A stretch of 64,000 nucleotides of DNA from Nectonema munidae (Eukaryota > Nematomorpha > Nectonematoida > Nectonematidae): NCBI GenBank assembly GCA_030549495.1, contig JAUIRK010000388.1, positions 124,001-188,000 of the forward strand, read 5' to 3'. Positions within the stretch are counted from its first letter, which is position 1, and every line of letters starts with the position of its first letter. The translations under genes and the position numbers were made by a program. This document shows, piece by piece, positions 1 through 11,418 of the stretch. The notes under the pieces are model-generated. The model ran no database searches and was not told where the DNA came from. It saw only the letters and a program-made list of their open reading frames with translations.

Positions 1-454
1 TAAATTAAAATGGAGCTAAGGCAGTCTCGATCGGAAAAAGCATCATAACGTTTTAGAGAAGGCTGAATTAGTATTAGATTTTAAAAGTCTTATGGTTAAT
101 CTATAAAAAAATCTCAATTTTCAACAAAATTTACCAATAAAAAGAGACATAGTAATTCTTATTTAAAAAATATTTTATAAATAAGAGTTTACAGATACTT
201 TATGAAATAAAAGTTGTAGATAATGAAATAATTATTTGGTGATGAAACTCAAAAAAAGATTGAAAATACACACGTAAACATAGCTAGCTTTTTTAAACAT
301 GATCAAACTTTGACCAACATTGTGTAAATAGGTTTTGAGGGAAAGAAAAAGGAAAGAATTTATGAGTTAGTTACAGTAAGTAAAGTTTTAATTCAATAAA
401 AAGCTAGAGTGACCTGAAAAATCAACTTTATATTTACCCCTTTCGGAGGAAAAT
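1..454. other. AT-rich stretch without a gene
   Basis: No open frame of note, no RNA gene and no clear repeat boundary is visible here. Confidence 0.5.
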
Positions 455-893
455 GGTACCGGTACTAAACTAGACACTCTAAATAAGGGGACAAATGAAG
501 CCGAAATCTTTGCAAAAATGATCTTGCAATAGTACAGTATAAACTTGTTTACCAATCTTGCATAACGATTTTTTACATACGCAGTTAAACATTATTATGC
601 CAAAAATGATGTCGAAACAGACATTCATAGCAAAGTAGCAAGCAATCTGCATGAAGATATAAAACCTTTGCACAAACACCTGACAATAGTGAAATGTAGC
701 TTTTAAATGGGAAAGTTGTCCTTAATAGCAAGGTTTTTGTCAATAATAATCTAGTATAAAAGTCTCCTTAATTGCGAATATTGAGGGTGTCCCTAATATT
801 GAATGATATTTTCATATAAAAACCATTATATAAAAAACGGTCCTCAATGAATTGTCCTTATTTTTGAGGTGTCTCTAAGCCAAGGTTTTACTG
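455..893. mobile_element. Tigger/pogo-type MITE (right end clear, left end weak)
   Basis: The right end reads CCAAGGTTTTACTG followed by TA (894-895). This is the usual form of a Tigger/pogo inverted terminus with its TA target duplication. Near 473 the stretch GACACTCTAAATAAGG roughly mirrors the right-hand ATAAGG/GGTGTC block around 855-875, suggesting a short non-autonomous element. The left terminus itself is not convincing, so the left coordinate is a guess. There is no coding capacity. Confidence 0.4.
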
Positions 894-1245
894 TATATAT
901 AAACTCGTTACGATTTTTTCTACAATCTTCATTATACATATCTCAGAGTTAAAGATCAGAATTTTGAGCGAAGTGAACTAAGCCGCAGAATATATATATA
1001 AATCATTTATGATAATTAAGAAAAGCCATTCTCAAAATTAATTTTTTTTAAAATTTAAAGTGCCACTTGTTATCGTTAGGAGGCAAGAACATTACATTAA
1101 GAAATATCTGAATTTAAATTCTAAACAAATCTGAACAAAATATCTGAATTTAAATTTTAAACACGACTGGGATCTCTAAACTGCACTTATTCTGTTATTT
1201 TAGAAGCAGAAGTGGAGACAAAATAACAACTTAAAACTAAGAAGA

Positions 1246-1505
1246 ATATATACCATTTTTACTTATAAATTGTCTTTTTTTGTTTTAAATTGCCTTTTTT
1301 CAATTCTAATTTGTCTTTTTTAAGTTTTAAATTGTCTTTTTTCAATTTGATTTGTCTTTTAGAAAGAACGTTTAGTTAGAATTAAAAAAAATATTGTAGA
1401 ACTTAAAAAAAAGGACAAATTAGAACATAAAAAGACTAATTAGAACATAAAAAAGACAAATTAAAAGATAAAAAAGACAAATTAGAAGTAAAAATTGTAT
1501 ATATA
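1246..1505. repeat. Large palindrome built of tandem 20-25 bp units
   Basis: The left arm carries four to five degenerate copies of AAATTGTCTTTTTT. The right arm carries the same number of copies of the reverse complement, AAAAAGACAAATT. The outermost bases (ATATACCATTTTTACTT on the left, AAGTAAAAATTGTATAT on the right) are also inverted, so the whole block could fold into one hairpin around a centre near 1375. It is non-coding and may be a foldback MITE. Confidence 0.65.
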
Positions 1506-2579
1506 AGTTAATGCTGCTTTATAGTTTTACACAATTTATGATTTGAATAATCTTTAAATCTTTGTTTCGGGAACACCTGGTTTTTCTTTTTATTTTGCAG
1601 CAGAAATCGAGATAACATATACATAATATGCTATTATTTTATTTTTCTGATATATGAGGAAGCAATGCCTCAAAATTATTTCATTTTTTGTTCATCAGAA
1701 TTAAAGAATTATCGCCTACTAAATGATCCTTTATCTATTTTCATTATGAATCGGATCATACAGATTTATACTCTCCCTATACCCCAGTTCGTTAATTTTT
1801 CACTTTTTCCCATCTTTATATGATTTATACAGTTTTTTGACTGCTAAAGAAATATAGAATACTTTTTTTTTAAAATCTATTTTGTATATGACAAAGAGTT
1901 TCTGTTTTAAACTTGAATACTTTTTTTTATGAAGACGCAATATGATTATAAATACATATTACAAATTTAAGCTTTGGTTATTATCATATATATACATAAT
2001 TAAACATACTCTTTCACATTTATGCCTTGACACATACACATAATTTTACATAATTAATACAGTTCACACTTAGGTCGTATTAAATTAAATATATTAAAAT
2101 AAAAAACTCGCCTTTCATCTCTTTGATTAATATTCGAATTTAGTTTTCACGAACCCTACACTCAGTACAATTAAATTCAGTTTTATGCTATTATAAATTT
2201 CATCTAAAATAAAAATGATCTTATAAAAAACAACATTATTTTTTCATGTGCAAATTTGTCCTACACCAGAATTTTGTATATTCACTATCTTTCTATCAGT
2301 TCCTGCCAAGTTTTAAAAGTTGTTCCAATGAACAAGTATCCGTTCCAATATTTTAATGAAGCAAAATTTTGTCCACCCGAGAAAAAGAATAAATTGTGTA
2401 GTGATTACAGGGACTGATGTCACCCACTCTAGTGCTGATTAATAAGCTGTGTGGATCGTAAACTTCGAGGTAGACTAGGTTTTTCAAAAAGTGAAACATC
2501 AAATTGAAGTCGACTAATATAATTTAGTTTTATTGAGACCTACATTACTCACCTGAAAACTATGGTAAATAATGCGTTG
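1506..2579. other. AT-rich intergenic DNA
   Basis: Nothing with coding character or a recognisable repeat was seen. Confidence 0.5.
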
Positions 2580-2587
2580 ATCTAACT

Positions 2588-2893
2588 CAGGGGTCCGCAA
2601 AGTGGTCGATATCGACCCCTGAGGGTCGATATCAGATCTTTAGGGGTCGATAAGATAGACAAACTTTCAAAATTGTGCTTTATAATAGTAATAAATCTCC
2701 CTTTTCTTTGAAAATATAGCTTAAGGCATTGTATAGTATAGGATATATGAAACATTTTTGGTTTGTATTTTTTCTCTTAATTGTTGGACATTGATTACTG
2801 TTTTTATTAAACATTTCTATGTGGGGTGGGGGTCGATGTGAAGACAAATGTTCTATGAAGGGGTCGATGGGTAAAAAAGTTTGCCGATGCCTG
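2588..2893. mobile_element. Non-autonomous hAT MITE with perfect 8-bp target duplication
   Basis: The element begins CAGGGGTCCGCAAAG and ends TTTGCCGATGCCTG, which are inverted to each other and typical of hAT ends. It is flanked by identical 8-bp copies of ATCTAACT at 2580-2587 and 2894-2901, as hAT insertion produces. The 306-bp body repeats a GGGGTCGAT motif near both ends and has no open frame. Confidence 0.9.
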
Positions 2894-2901
2894 ATCTAAC
2901 T

Positions 2902-4100
2902 GATATTTTTGATTCTATATGTTTTCATTTCTTGAAACTGACATCAAGGGGATTAAGAACTTTGATCTCAAAAACACTCTTTAGCTGATTTACATAATTC
3001 TTCAGCATTGGACAAACGTATAAAACGTTGAAGATCACTGGTGACTAATGTATCACTATTTTTTTGTGTTTTAATAATATTTTTCCATGTCCCACTGACA
3101 TTCTTGTCAAGAGGTAACAAGTAACCTTCGCGTCGCTTCTGATTTTGCGCTATGACCACTACTGTCTACTGTTGATTTCAAATTTTGAGAATTTGTTTAT
3201 TAAATGTAGTTCAGGCATAAAAGACCAAAATCGCATACTTAGTGAATACAGTAAGTAAACATATTTTTTCTTTTTCTATTAATATTTTATCGTAGTAGAC
3301 TGTGAAACTTTCCAAAACTATTTTTCCTCAAGCTCTTTTTGTACTTCCATGAATATTGCCTTTTATCTATTTGTCTATATTTAATATATAGCCTAATATT
3401 ATATTGATGGAGGCAAATTTTTACCTTTTGCATGATAATTTGTGTAAATATACACAAGATCTGTCTATTTATATTTTACGTGCATGTTGATATAAATTTT
3501 ATTTATTTCGGTTTTGCAGAGTAAGCGTTTTGTTTTATGATGTCTTGAATGTTTAAATTTTGCATGTCTAATTTTCCATGCTTCCTTATATATATTTAGA
3601 TATAGATCATATTTTCTTCCTTTCAACTTTCTATTTTCATAATAGCTTTCTTCTAAGCGAAAAATAAGGTTAATTTCATCTTTCTCGTAATTCTCTTCCT
3701 TATAATGGGTATATTATATTTAGTATTTGCATTTATTTCGTGTGTACGTTTATTATCAATCTCTCTATGGAATAAATACTTTTGAATAACACATTGTCAG
3801 TGCTGCAATCTCAATGTCTTCTCTGCCTTAAGCCAAGTTTTCGATCTGTCTTTTGCAGAAACACATATTAATCACCTGAAATATATTTATTATCAACTAT
3901 GAATACGAGGTAATCTTAAATTTTCATCTTTAATTTTTTACACATTTCAAGCCTTACACTGATTGAAATTTTAATTACGTTTTTACTACGAAAACGAAAG
4001 TATTAATAAAGAATCATCCGATGACTAAAAATGGGTAGACTTGTACTTTTCAAAATTTTCATATCTTTGACTATGAATTTTCATTTTTTATATTCAGTTT
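2902..4100. other. Intergenic DNA with one unrecognised short frame
   Basis: A 63-codon frame on the minus strand (2968-3159) encodes a Lys/Asn-rich peptide I do not recognise; it has no neighbouring exon-like sequence and is probably chance. The rest is AT-rich without a visible feature. Confidence 0.4.
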
Positions 4101-5540
4101 GATAATGTAATTTTTCTTTTTTTAAAGTTTCCATCCAACCTAAACTCACCTTCATCCAAAAAACTTTGTTTAATTTCTGTATGCTTTACTTTGGCAACTT
4201 TATAAAGTGTTTCGATTAAATTAATCAGTGATTGTGACTTCCAGTCAGTAGAAATTTTCAAAATATGATTCCATGATTCGCAATTGTTGTTTTGCCAGGT
4301 CCTAAAAGAAAAACTTTCATCAATATATTCTTTCGAATAAACATAGGTTAGTAAATTTTATTTTAAAAGAGGAATAATCCTTTTGCTATAATAAGTTGAA
4401 AATTGCTCTCTATACTCGGAAAATGACATTTTGGACTCTTTAGTGGGAGCATTAACCTTCACAATATGGACGATTAGGTTCTAGCATCTAATACGGGCCT
4501 ATGGTAATTTACTCCACAGTTCAATTTTTGCTGAAAAAAAAACAAAAAATGAGTAGTAATCTTCACTCTCTCTTTTAAAGGAATGTCAATTTTTTTAATC
4601 AAAAAATTTATAACATTTAGTTTGATATGTCGTATTCAGGGTAAAAAATGTGTTTTTTGAAACATATTTTAAAGCATTTTTAAGAGCCTTTTCGCATCAG
4701 AACCAATTACAATAGGCTCCCTATTTGATAAAACTGATGAGATTTCATTGAAAAAGGATATAAAATTGTTCAAATCTGAGTTTCCATCTATCATCATCGC
4801 ACCAGGGAAAATGAGATATTCTCGAGATGATTTTTTAACTCCTAGGAAAACACTAATTGTAAGGTGCATTTCGCTTAAGCTATATGTCTTGTCAAATGAA
4901 AGTAGCGAATTTATTGACGAATTCTTTTTAACCCGTTATCTACCAGAATAATCAGACGATATCTAATACAAATCAGAAGATTTGTATTTAAAAGCATTAA
5001 TACGGTCGATAACCGATTGAACGGGTGGTTATGAATGAGACTTTCTAGTGAATTAAAATTGTCTACTAGGTTTTTTTGCACGAATTTTCATTCAAAACTA
5101 ATTCATTGCAAACCTATGATGGAGATTTGTTTCTCATGACTTTTTCTTTAATACTCTGTATAGTTTTTCTTGGTTCTCATTTTACAAACGTTATTTTCAG
5201 GGAAAATTCCCAAATATTCATATATCGCCACTTCACTTCCTGATTCACCTTCATGATTGGTCAAAACTGACACTCTTCTTCTCTATCCATTTGAGTTCCT
5301 AAGTTTACTTTATCTTTAAAGAACTACTAAGTTTTTCATGATGTCTGTTTTCGGTGATTTTGGATCAAACTTCCATTTATCTGGCATTTTTTTCTACTAC
5401 GCGGATTTCTTTATTTTTATAATAAACCTCAAAGCAGTAATTTTCTTTGACTTAATGAAAGGTTTTTGAACTGGTTCCCAACTCCCATACTCCACAATAG
5501 CCCAATATTCAGGCTTTTGTTTCAAACACTTTCTGTGTCT
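4100..5540 (-). pseudogene. MULE-like transposase relic
   Basis: Read on the minus strand, broken frames give a string resembling the catalytic region of arthropod Mutator-like transposases of the FLYWCH-associated type. 4669-4869 encodes SREYLIFPGAMMI, then IVIGSD (a likely catalytic Asp), then in the next frame a RHIK/INFL block. Further down, near 4150-4310, the string NCESWNHILK appears, as expected for the C-terminal part of the domain. Several stops and frame changes separate the pieces, so the copy is dead. Family assignment is from recall of similar proteins, not a search. Confidence 0.55.
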
Positions 5541-6072
5541 ATTTTCTAGATTTTTAACAATAAAAAATTAGTTGTTTTTTGTTTGGTTGGAACCTCTCCA
5601 TTACATTTTCATTTCTTTTCTTAATGAATGTAACAAAGCCTTGTAGGAGAGAAATTTTCCTTTTAATTTATTTAACATATTTGTTGCGACATCATTGTTT
5701 AACTTTGCTGGTCAAAACTTCTATTTTGAAATGTTTTGTTACAAAGGTTAGCTTTGTAGATAAATTGACTGTAGCTTTTTTTCCCAAATTCATATTGTGT
5801 TGTAGCTATGGTTTTTTTTCATCAACTTGTAATGTTTAAAAATTGGTCAGGTCATAGATGGTAATACTTTTTATATTTTTAATAGAGAAGGTACTTTTAG
5901 GCAAAAGAATTATGAAATGGTTTGCGGTAACGTTTTAAAATCCAGTTGGCATAGTTGTGCTTATGGAGATAAGTGTAACCAAAGGAAGTCTTGTTCTTCT
6001 CACATTCCTTCCCACAATTAATCGATTGTATGATGTATATACATTTAAATTACTTAATACAGGAGGGCAAAC
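5541..6072. other. Intergenic DNA
   Basis: A plus-strand frame at 5579-5839 is hydrophobic and T-rich, and looks like a low-complexity chance frame. No other feature was seen. Confidence 0.4.
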
Positions 6073-6504
6073 TCATGTGAAGGTAGCTTTTATAGATGAG
6101 CTTACGACATAGAGGATGAGCATTTCAGCCCAATCTCCGATTGAAGATGTATTTAGAAAATCTCCATATTCAGGTATAAATATAGTAGGTTCACATATTA
6201 TATCAATATAATGCGTGAGAACTATCATAGTACCTTCGATTTTCAACTGTTTCAATAAAAATTATTCATCTAATCAAAACATGATTGTATTCATTTCTAA
6301 AAAATATCTTAGATAAGCTTCTTCTCCTACTACTTTAATTGGAAAAAAGTCTTCAAGTATGATAAGGTGATAACAAGTAAGAATCTTTTTTGAAATCTCG
6401 TCAATAGTAAAGTCTTTAACTTCACGTATTCTTGGAAAGTCTAATAAACCTAGTAAATTCAAGATAAATTTTTGCTTCTTTGTTTCTTTGTAAATACACT
6501 CCAA
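6073..6504 (-). pseudogene. hAT transposase relic
   Basis: Two minus-strand frames (6274-6504, then 6073-6255) read on from one another with stops between. The first contains KKILTCYHLIILEDFFPIKV followed by EEAYLRYF, which resembles the conserved hAT block in which the transposase says that it has entered the body of the RNase H-like fold (pattern D..P...V....F). It is too short to assign to a subfamily. No inverted termini were found nearby. Confidence 0.45.
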
Positions 6505-6817
6505 ACTTATTAATTATTTAAGCTTTTCCAAGGTTTCAACACAATTAAGTTCTTTCGGTAAATTTAAACAATGGAAACAAACGTGAGTTCTAGTACTCTC
6601 TCCTGACAATAAAAACTCTCTTTCAGTAACACATTTTCTAAAATATAAAAATCATCATAACAGTACGCATAATAAACTTTACACCATGGAAAAAAAAATT
6701 TCTTCTCACAAGGCAAACGTACTTTTTATTATTTAAAGAATGAGCTTGTTGATGAAAAAACCCCAATGTACCTTTTTGAATTTATAAACATATTATAATA
6801 ACATACTGATGAAAAGG

Positions 6818-7188
<371 letters not shown>

Positions 7189-7507
7189 CAGCAATTGGAT
7201 TTATAAAAAACATCTCAATATAAAAATAAACCTTGAAATAAATTTTTATCACACTTTTTTTGTAGTATTACAACTTTTTTCGTTTGCATTTGAGTAAGGT
7301 AAATATTTTTATGCTGAATGAGAATATCATTTTCAACTTTCGCCTTGCGTAATAGATTGTATTTGATTTTTAGTAGAAATAATTTATTTTACTAAAATGT
7401 TCATAAAACTAATTTTTCAGTCGAGTGTTTGTTAAATTTATATTTTAGTTTTATTTTTATATTTCCTTGAGACAGCAAGTTTCATTTATAATGAACTAGG
7501 TTTCAGG

Positions 7508-8000
7508 GACAATTCGGCCTCAGAACAATTCATGTTTTTTGATTTTTCACAGGACAATTCCGCATTTTGAAAACTTTCATGGATGACAATTTGGCCTCTT
7601 GGGATAATTAATTAATTTTTCCTTTTTCAAGTTTGTTAATGGATTTTTTTACTAACATTACACAAATAATATTATTTTCAATATTTTTGAGGCTTTATCA
7701 TTTTTTTTGTATCATTTTAATTTCAAACTCTGAAAGTATTTAGAATGCATGTTTTTGAAATGTTATCTTCTATTTTGAAGTTTTTCAATTATTCATCATT
7801 TAAATCTTGTTCTAATATCAACACAATTCGAAATTACTTGAGTATGTCAAAACTATAAACAATAGTGTTCAGTTCAAGTATTGTTCTAAAAAAATCAATT
7901 TTTTGTGTTAAGAGGCCGAATTGTGTCATTTGAAAATCTTTAAAATGCAAACTTGTCTCATGAAAAGTTTAAAATTTCTCAAGATCAAGGATTGTCCAGA
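7508..8000. repeat. Imperfect inverted repeat region
   Basis: ATGACAATTTGGCCTCTT at about 7585 is matched in inverse by AAGAGGCCGAATTGTGTCAT near 7909-7930, with about 300 bp between. CAATTCGGCCTC at 7512 is a further copy. This could be a non-autonomous DNA element, but no target duplication is evident. Confidence 0.35.
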
Positions 8001-8840
8001 GAATGAATCCATCCGCTCCCTGAACTAGGACACAACAGTTTTCCACAAAACACAGAAATTTATCGAATCCTAGAGTTTGTAAGAAAAATTACATAAAAAT
8101 CAATTACAACAAAATTCAAATACAATGAAAATTTAATTTATTCTTCATATAATCTCTTCATCAATTTGATATTGGTTATGTCCTGGCTTTTAGGCAGCTT
8201 CCGCTTTTTTTAAAAGTATTAATCTTCCAAGAAGAGGGTAAAAATCTGCTGAGCCCTTCTTCCCAGCTCTTCAAGAAATAATTTTTGATGACATTAATTC
8301 ACCACAATTTCAGTTCTTACCTGAGCATTTTAGAAATAAAATGTCTTTTCATAAACTCTAGACTTTTATGATTTTTGTAAAAATCTTTTTTGTAATGAAA
8401 ACTCTTATGAATATGAAGAATTATACGAATTGTATAAAGTTAATTTAGTGAACAACTTAAAAAATATATGTTGAAGCAACTTAGTTACCTTTCATATCTT
8501 GTATTTATTGAACACAAATATTTTAAAAACATTGAAAATAAGAATAGGTTTAGATCACTAATCTGAAAATTTGAGTTAAAGCAAGAAAAAAACATGAAAA
8601 GTTTAATATACTTCGATCCAAAATGAAAAAGAAAGTCATTTTTGTCTAAACACAAAAAATAATTTACTAAAATCTTGATAAACAAACTAAATTTATATAT
8701 TTTTATTAAAAAATTGACTTAAGTGATAATTTATAACAAATTCTAGAATGGGTTTGTTGATTTCACTTCACTTTTTTATTTTTTTTGAAAAAACGAAATC
8801 CGATTACAACGTACAGGTATTAAAAGTACCAGGACGAGGT
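8001..8840. other. AT-rich intergenic DNA
   Basis: Nothing supportable was seen. Confidence 0.4.
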
Positions 8841-8850
8841 CAGTTTATTC

Positions 8851-9049
8851 GGTTCTCGGACATTAGGGTTATTCAGACATTAGAGCTATTTATTCATCAT
8901 ACTCACTTGCAGCAACTATTGTTAAGCCCTATGCATTACAAATACCCTTGCTTCACGTGTAGGCATCGTATGTTTTTCTCATATTTTTCTGCAAGCGAGT
9001 ATGATGAGTAAATTGCCCTAATGTCTGACTAGCCCTAATGTCCACCTTT
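8851..9049. mobile_element. MULE-type MITE with long inverted ends and 10-11 bp target duplication
   Basis: The 199-bp element is flanked by identical direct repeats CAGTTTATTC (8841-8850 and 9050-9059; 11 bp if the preceding T is counted). Its two ends are inverted repeats over roughly 55 bp: GGACATTAGGG, then CAGACATTAG, then CATCATACTC.CTTGCAG on the left mirror the right. Long terminal repeats together with a 9-11 bp duplication are the signature of Mutator-like insertions. The open frame at 8748-9011 crosses the left boundary and is not a gene. Confidence 0.8.
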
Positions 9050-9059
9050 CAGTTTATTC

Positions 9060-9970
9060 AATTTAGAAATATTTTTAAAATTTTTCGAAAAAAACTTTTT
9101 ACAAATAAGAAAAAAAGCGAACTGTTTTTTGACTGAGTTTGTGAGCAAAATTTTTATTAGGTCAACAGTGCTTTAGGTAAAATTTTTGTATGTAGACATA
9201 GTAGTATATTATTCGTAATCAAAATGTCCCTAAGAAAGGCGTCTGTCTGTAAATGCTCTGTCATAGGAAAAAATAACTCACATGAGTGTAAAATTGAAAA
9301 AAAACATCAAGAGTTTTTGTATTTGATTATTGAAATATTATCTCCCTAAGTATATAATAAAAAGTATTGATATTTCATGTTAGTTGATTATTTAGTTACT
9401 TACACATGAAACATATTTCCACATAACAAATAAATTCACTCCCACTTTTTAAACAAAAATTATGAAAAAATCCATATTCAAACATGGAAAAAACTTGGCG
9501 AAAAATAGTTCGTAAGTAGTGAGGCATCCGACAGACCAGCTTAGAAACGATTTGTCCATTCATTTTTTGATAGGGTGAACATTAGTGAGTAACGGTGACG
9601 TATTAATGCTGAAAGTTATTACCTGTAAGCATGGAAAAATATTTACAATTCTCTCTCTTGTTATGTATTGGCCCACCGTTGTCAGTATATATGCATTAAT
9701 ATTAGCCGACCTTTGTCTACATGTTGTCAGTAGTTGACCACTGTAGGGCTTTTAGTACTTGTATTTTTAAAGTTGCCCCCCTTTGGTCAATTTCTGGATC
9801 CGCCATTGGCTTTTCGCCGTATCAAAGAATAAATCGATTAAGAATATTTTCCATTTTTGATTTCATATTATTATTCACATTTATGTTAATGTTACATAGT
9901 ACAGTAAAGTATATTTTTAAATGAATTGCATTCTAACCTCTAAATTTTTGATGTAAACTACATATGTTTT
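9060..9970. other. Intergenic DNA
   Basis: No gene or clear repeat was recognised. Confidence 0.4.
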
Positions 9971-9971
9971 T

Positions 9972-10440
9972 TCTGGTATCTTCCAGTATCTTTTGGTAAA
10001 TTTTGATGACATTTCTCATGAAAAATTTTCCTTTTCCATTTTTTTATTTCAAAACTTACATATGTTCACTTTATAGAAGCAATTTGATTGATTTATGTAA
10101 TTTTTTGTTCAACGTCTTTTTTTCTATCAGTATCTTTAGGTATTTTTTTGTAACTTTTTATATAAATTTTTTTTCAGTTTTTTTATCATACATTTTGCCA
10201 GCATTCAATGTGTTGATAAACTTCAGTTCATTTATGTATTTTTTTATTGAACTTTTCTGCTTTTTCTAGTATCCTCCAGTATCTTCCCGTGTTTTTCAGT
10301 AAATCTTTTCTATAAAAAAAACTTTTTAAAATGTTTTTTATGATTTTTACTTATATGTAATGTACAAATGCTATTTAATTGACTCGTATATTTTTTTGTT
10401 CAAAATTTTGTTGTTTTTGAGTATCTTTCGGTAAAAAGTC
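9972..10440. repeat. Degenerate tandem repeat around CCAGTATCTT
   Basis: The motif CCAGTATCTT(T/C)..GTA recurs near 9985, 10130, 10275 and 10420. Similar intervening text (ATTTTTTTGTTCAA, ACTTA.ATGT) links the first and third copies, giving a period of about 145-150 bp. It is non-coding and T-rich. Confidence 0.45.
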
Positions 10441-10705
10441 CGACTCTCCATTTTCTATACTTTTGATGTTGACATTTTTTAGGAGGGGAAATATTTTTTG
10501 AATGTCTATGCTCTTTATGATTCTATATTGATGAAAAGATGATTTGTTTCTACTATAAATTCTTAAATTATTAAATCTTTCAGGAATAATATCTTGAAAA
10601 GCTAGTGAATATAATATTTTCTTATGTTATGAAGAATCAAGTCAAAAACATTTCTAACAGCAGCAGTTTTCTCATATTTTTGGCGTTCTATTCTTATCAA
10701 TTTAT

Positions 10706-11280
10706 TAGTAGTGGCGTAGCTAGAAAATGGAAGTTGGAGGGCACAAGGGAAATTAGGGGGGGGGGGACTAATATTTTTTGAGATATATATGAGTGAGTGT
10801 GCAATATAAGATAAAAAATTAGTTTTATTCAAAAACGATCTTTAATCTTCAACTTAAAATCAAAAAGTAAAAAATTAATGAATAAACAACCTTTATTTAT
10901 TGCAAAGGTATGATTCTTTAGAAAAGTTATCCCTCTTGACTTTTTTTAAACGACTTTGATCAATTCATCAACATCGATTTTTGTTGTGTACTCTTCTAAG
11001 TAGGAAAGCAAAATAAGATCCATTTTCCTCTCCTGCATCATTTAAGATCTTTGGCTTCTTAGGACTCTTTTTAGGCGTGAAAACGATCTTTCACATGATG
11101 ATGTACCAATAGTAAGAGCACCTTAAAATCATAAACATAAAGTATGTATTGAAACATTAAATCCTTGTGTTTTGTTTCATCAAATTCCTTGTTCACATAG
11201 TTTTTGCAACAAGAACCTGACTTTCAAAGTAGGCATCAACTTTAACACTGGGATAATGAGTAAGCACTCCAATGCCTGTC
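10706..11280 (-). pseudogene. hAT transposase C-terminal relic
   Basis: On the minus strand, 10940-11115 reads SSCERSFSRLKRVLRSQ, then one frame step, then ERKMDLILLSYLEE and DVDELI. This is the hAT dimerisation region (pattern SCERSFS.LKR.K..LRS, then ER...L.LLSI). The G-tract and the GTGGCGTAGCTAG box at 10709-10760 are commonly found near transposon ends. Stops make the copy dead. Confidence 0.6.
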
Positions 11281-11418
11281 TAGCCAAAAAGTTATGACTG
11301 CCTGGCCAAAAGTTTTGAACGCATTTTATTATGTCATTTTGTTTTTCCTCAAATCTAAAGAAAAAGGTTTGAATTTTTAGATATTTCAAAAATAAAATTT
11401 AATCATCAAGTTTAAATA

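Noticed and set aside
10003..10269. 88-codon hydrophobic frame as a membrane protein
   Set aside because: Phe/Tyr/Ile-rich because of T-rich tandem repeat DNA; no conserved motif.
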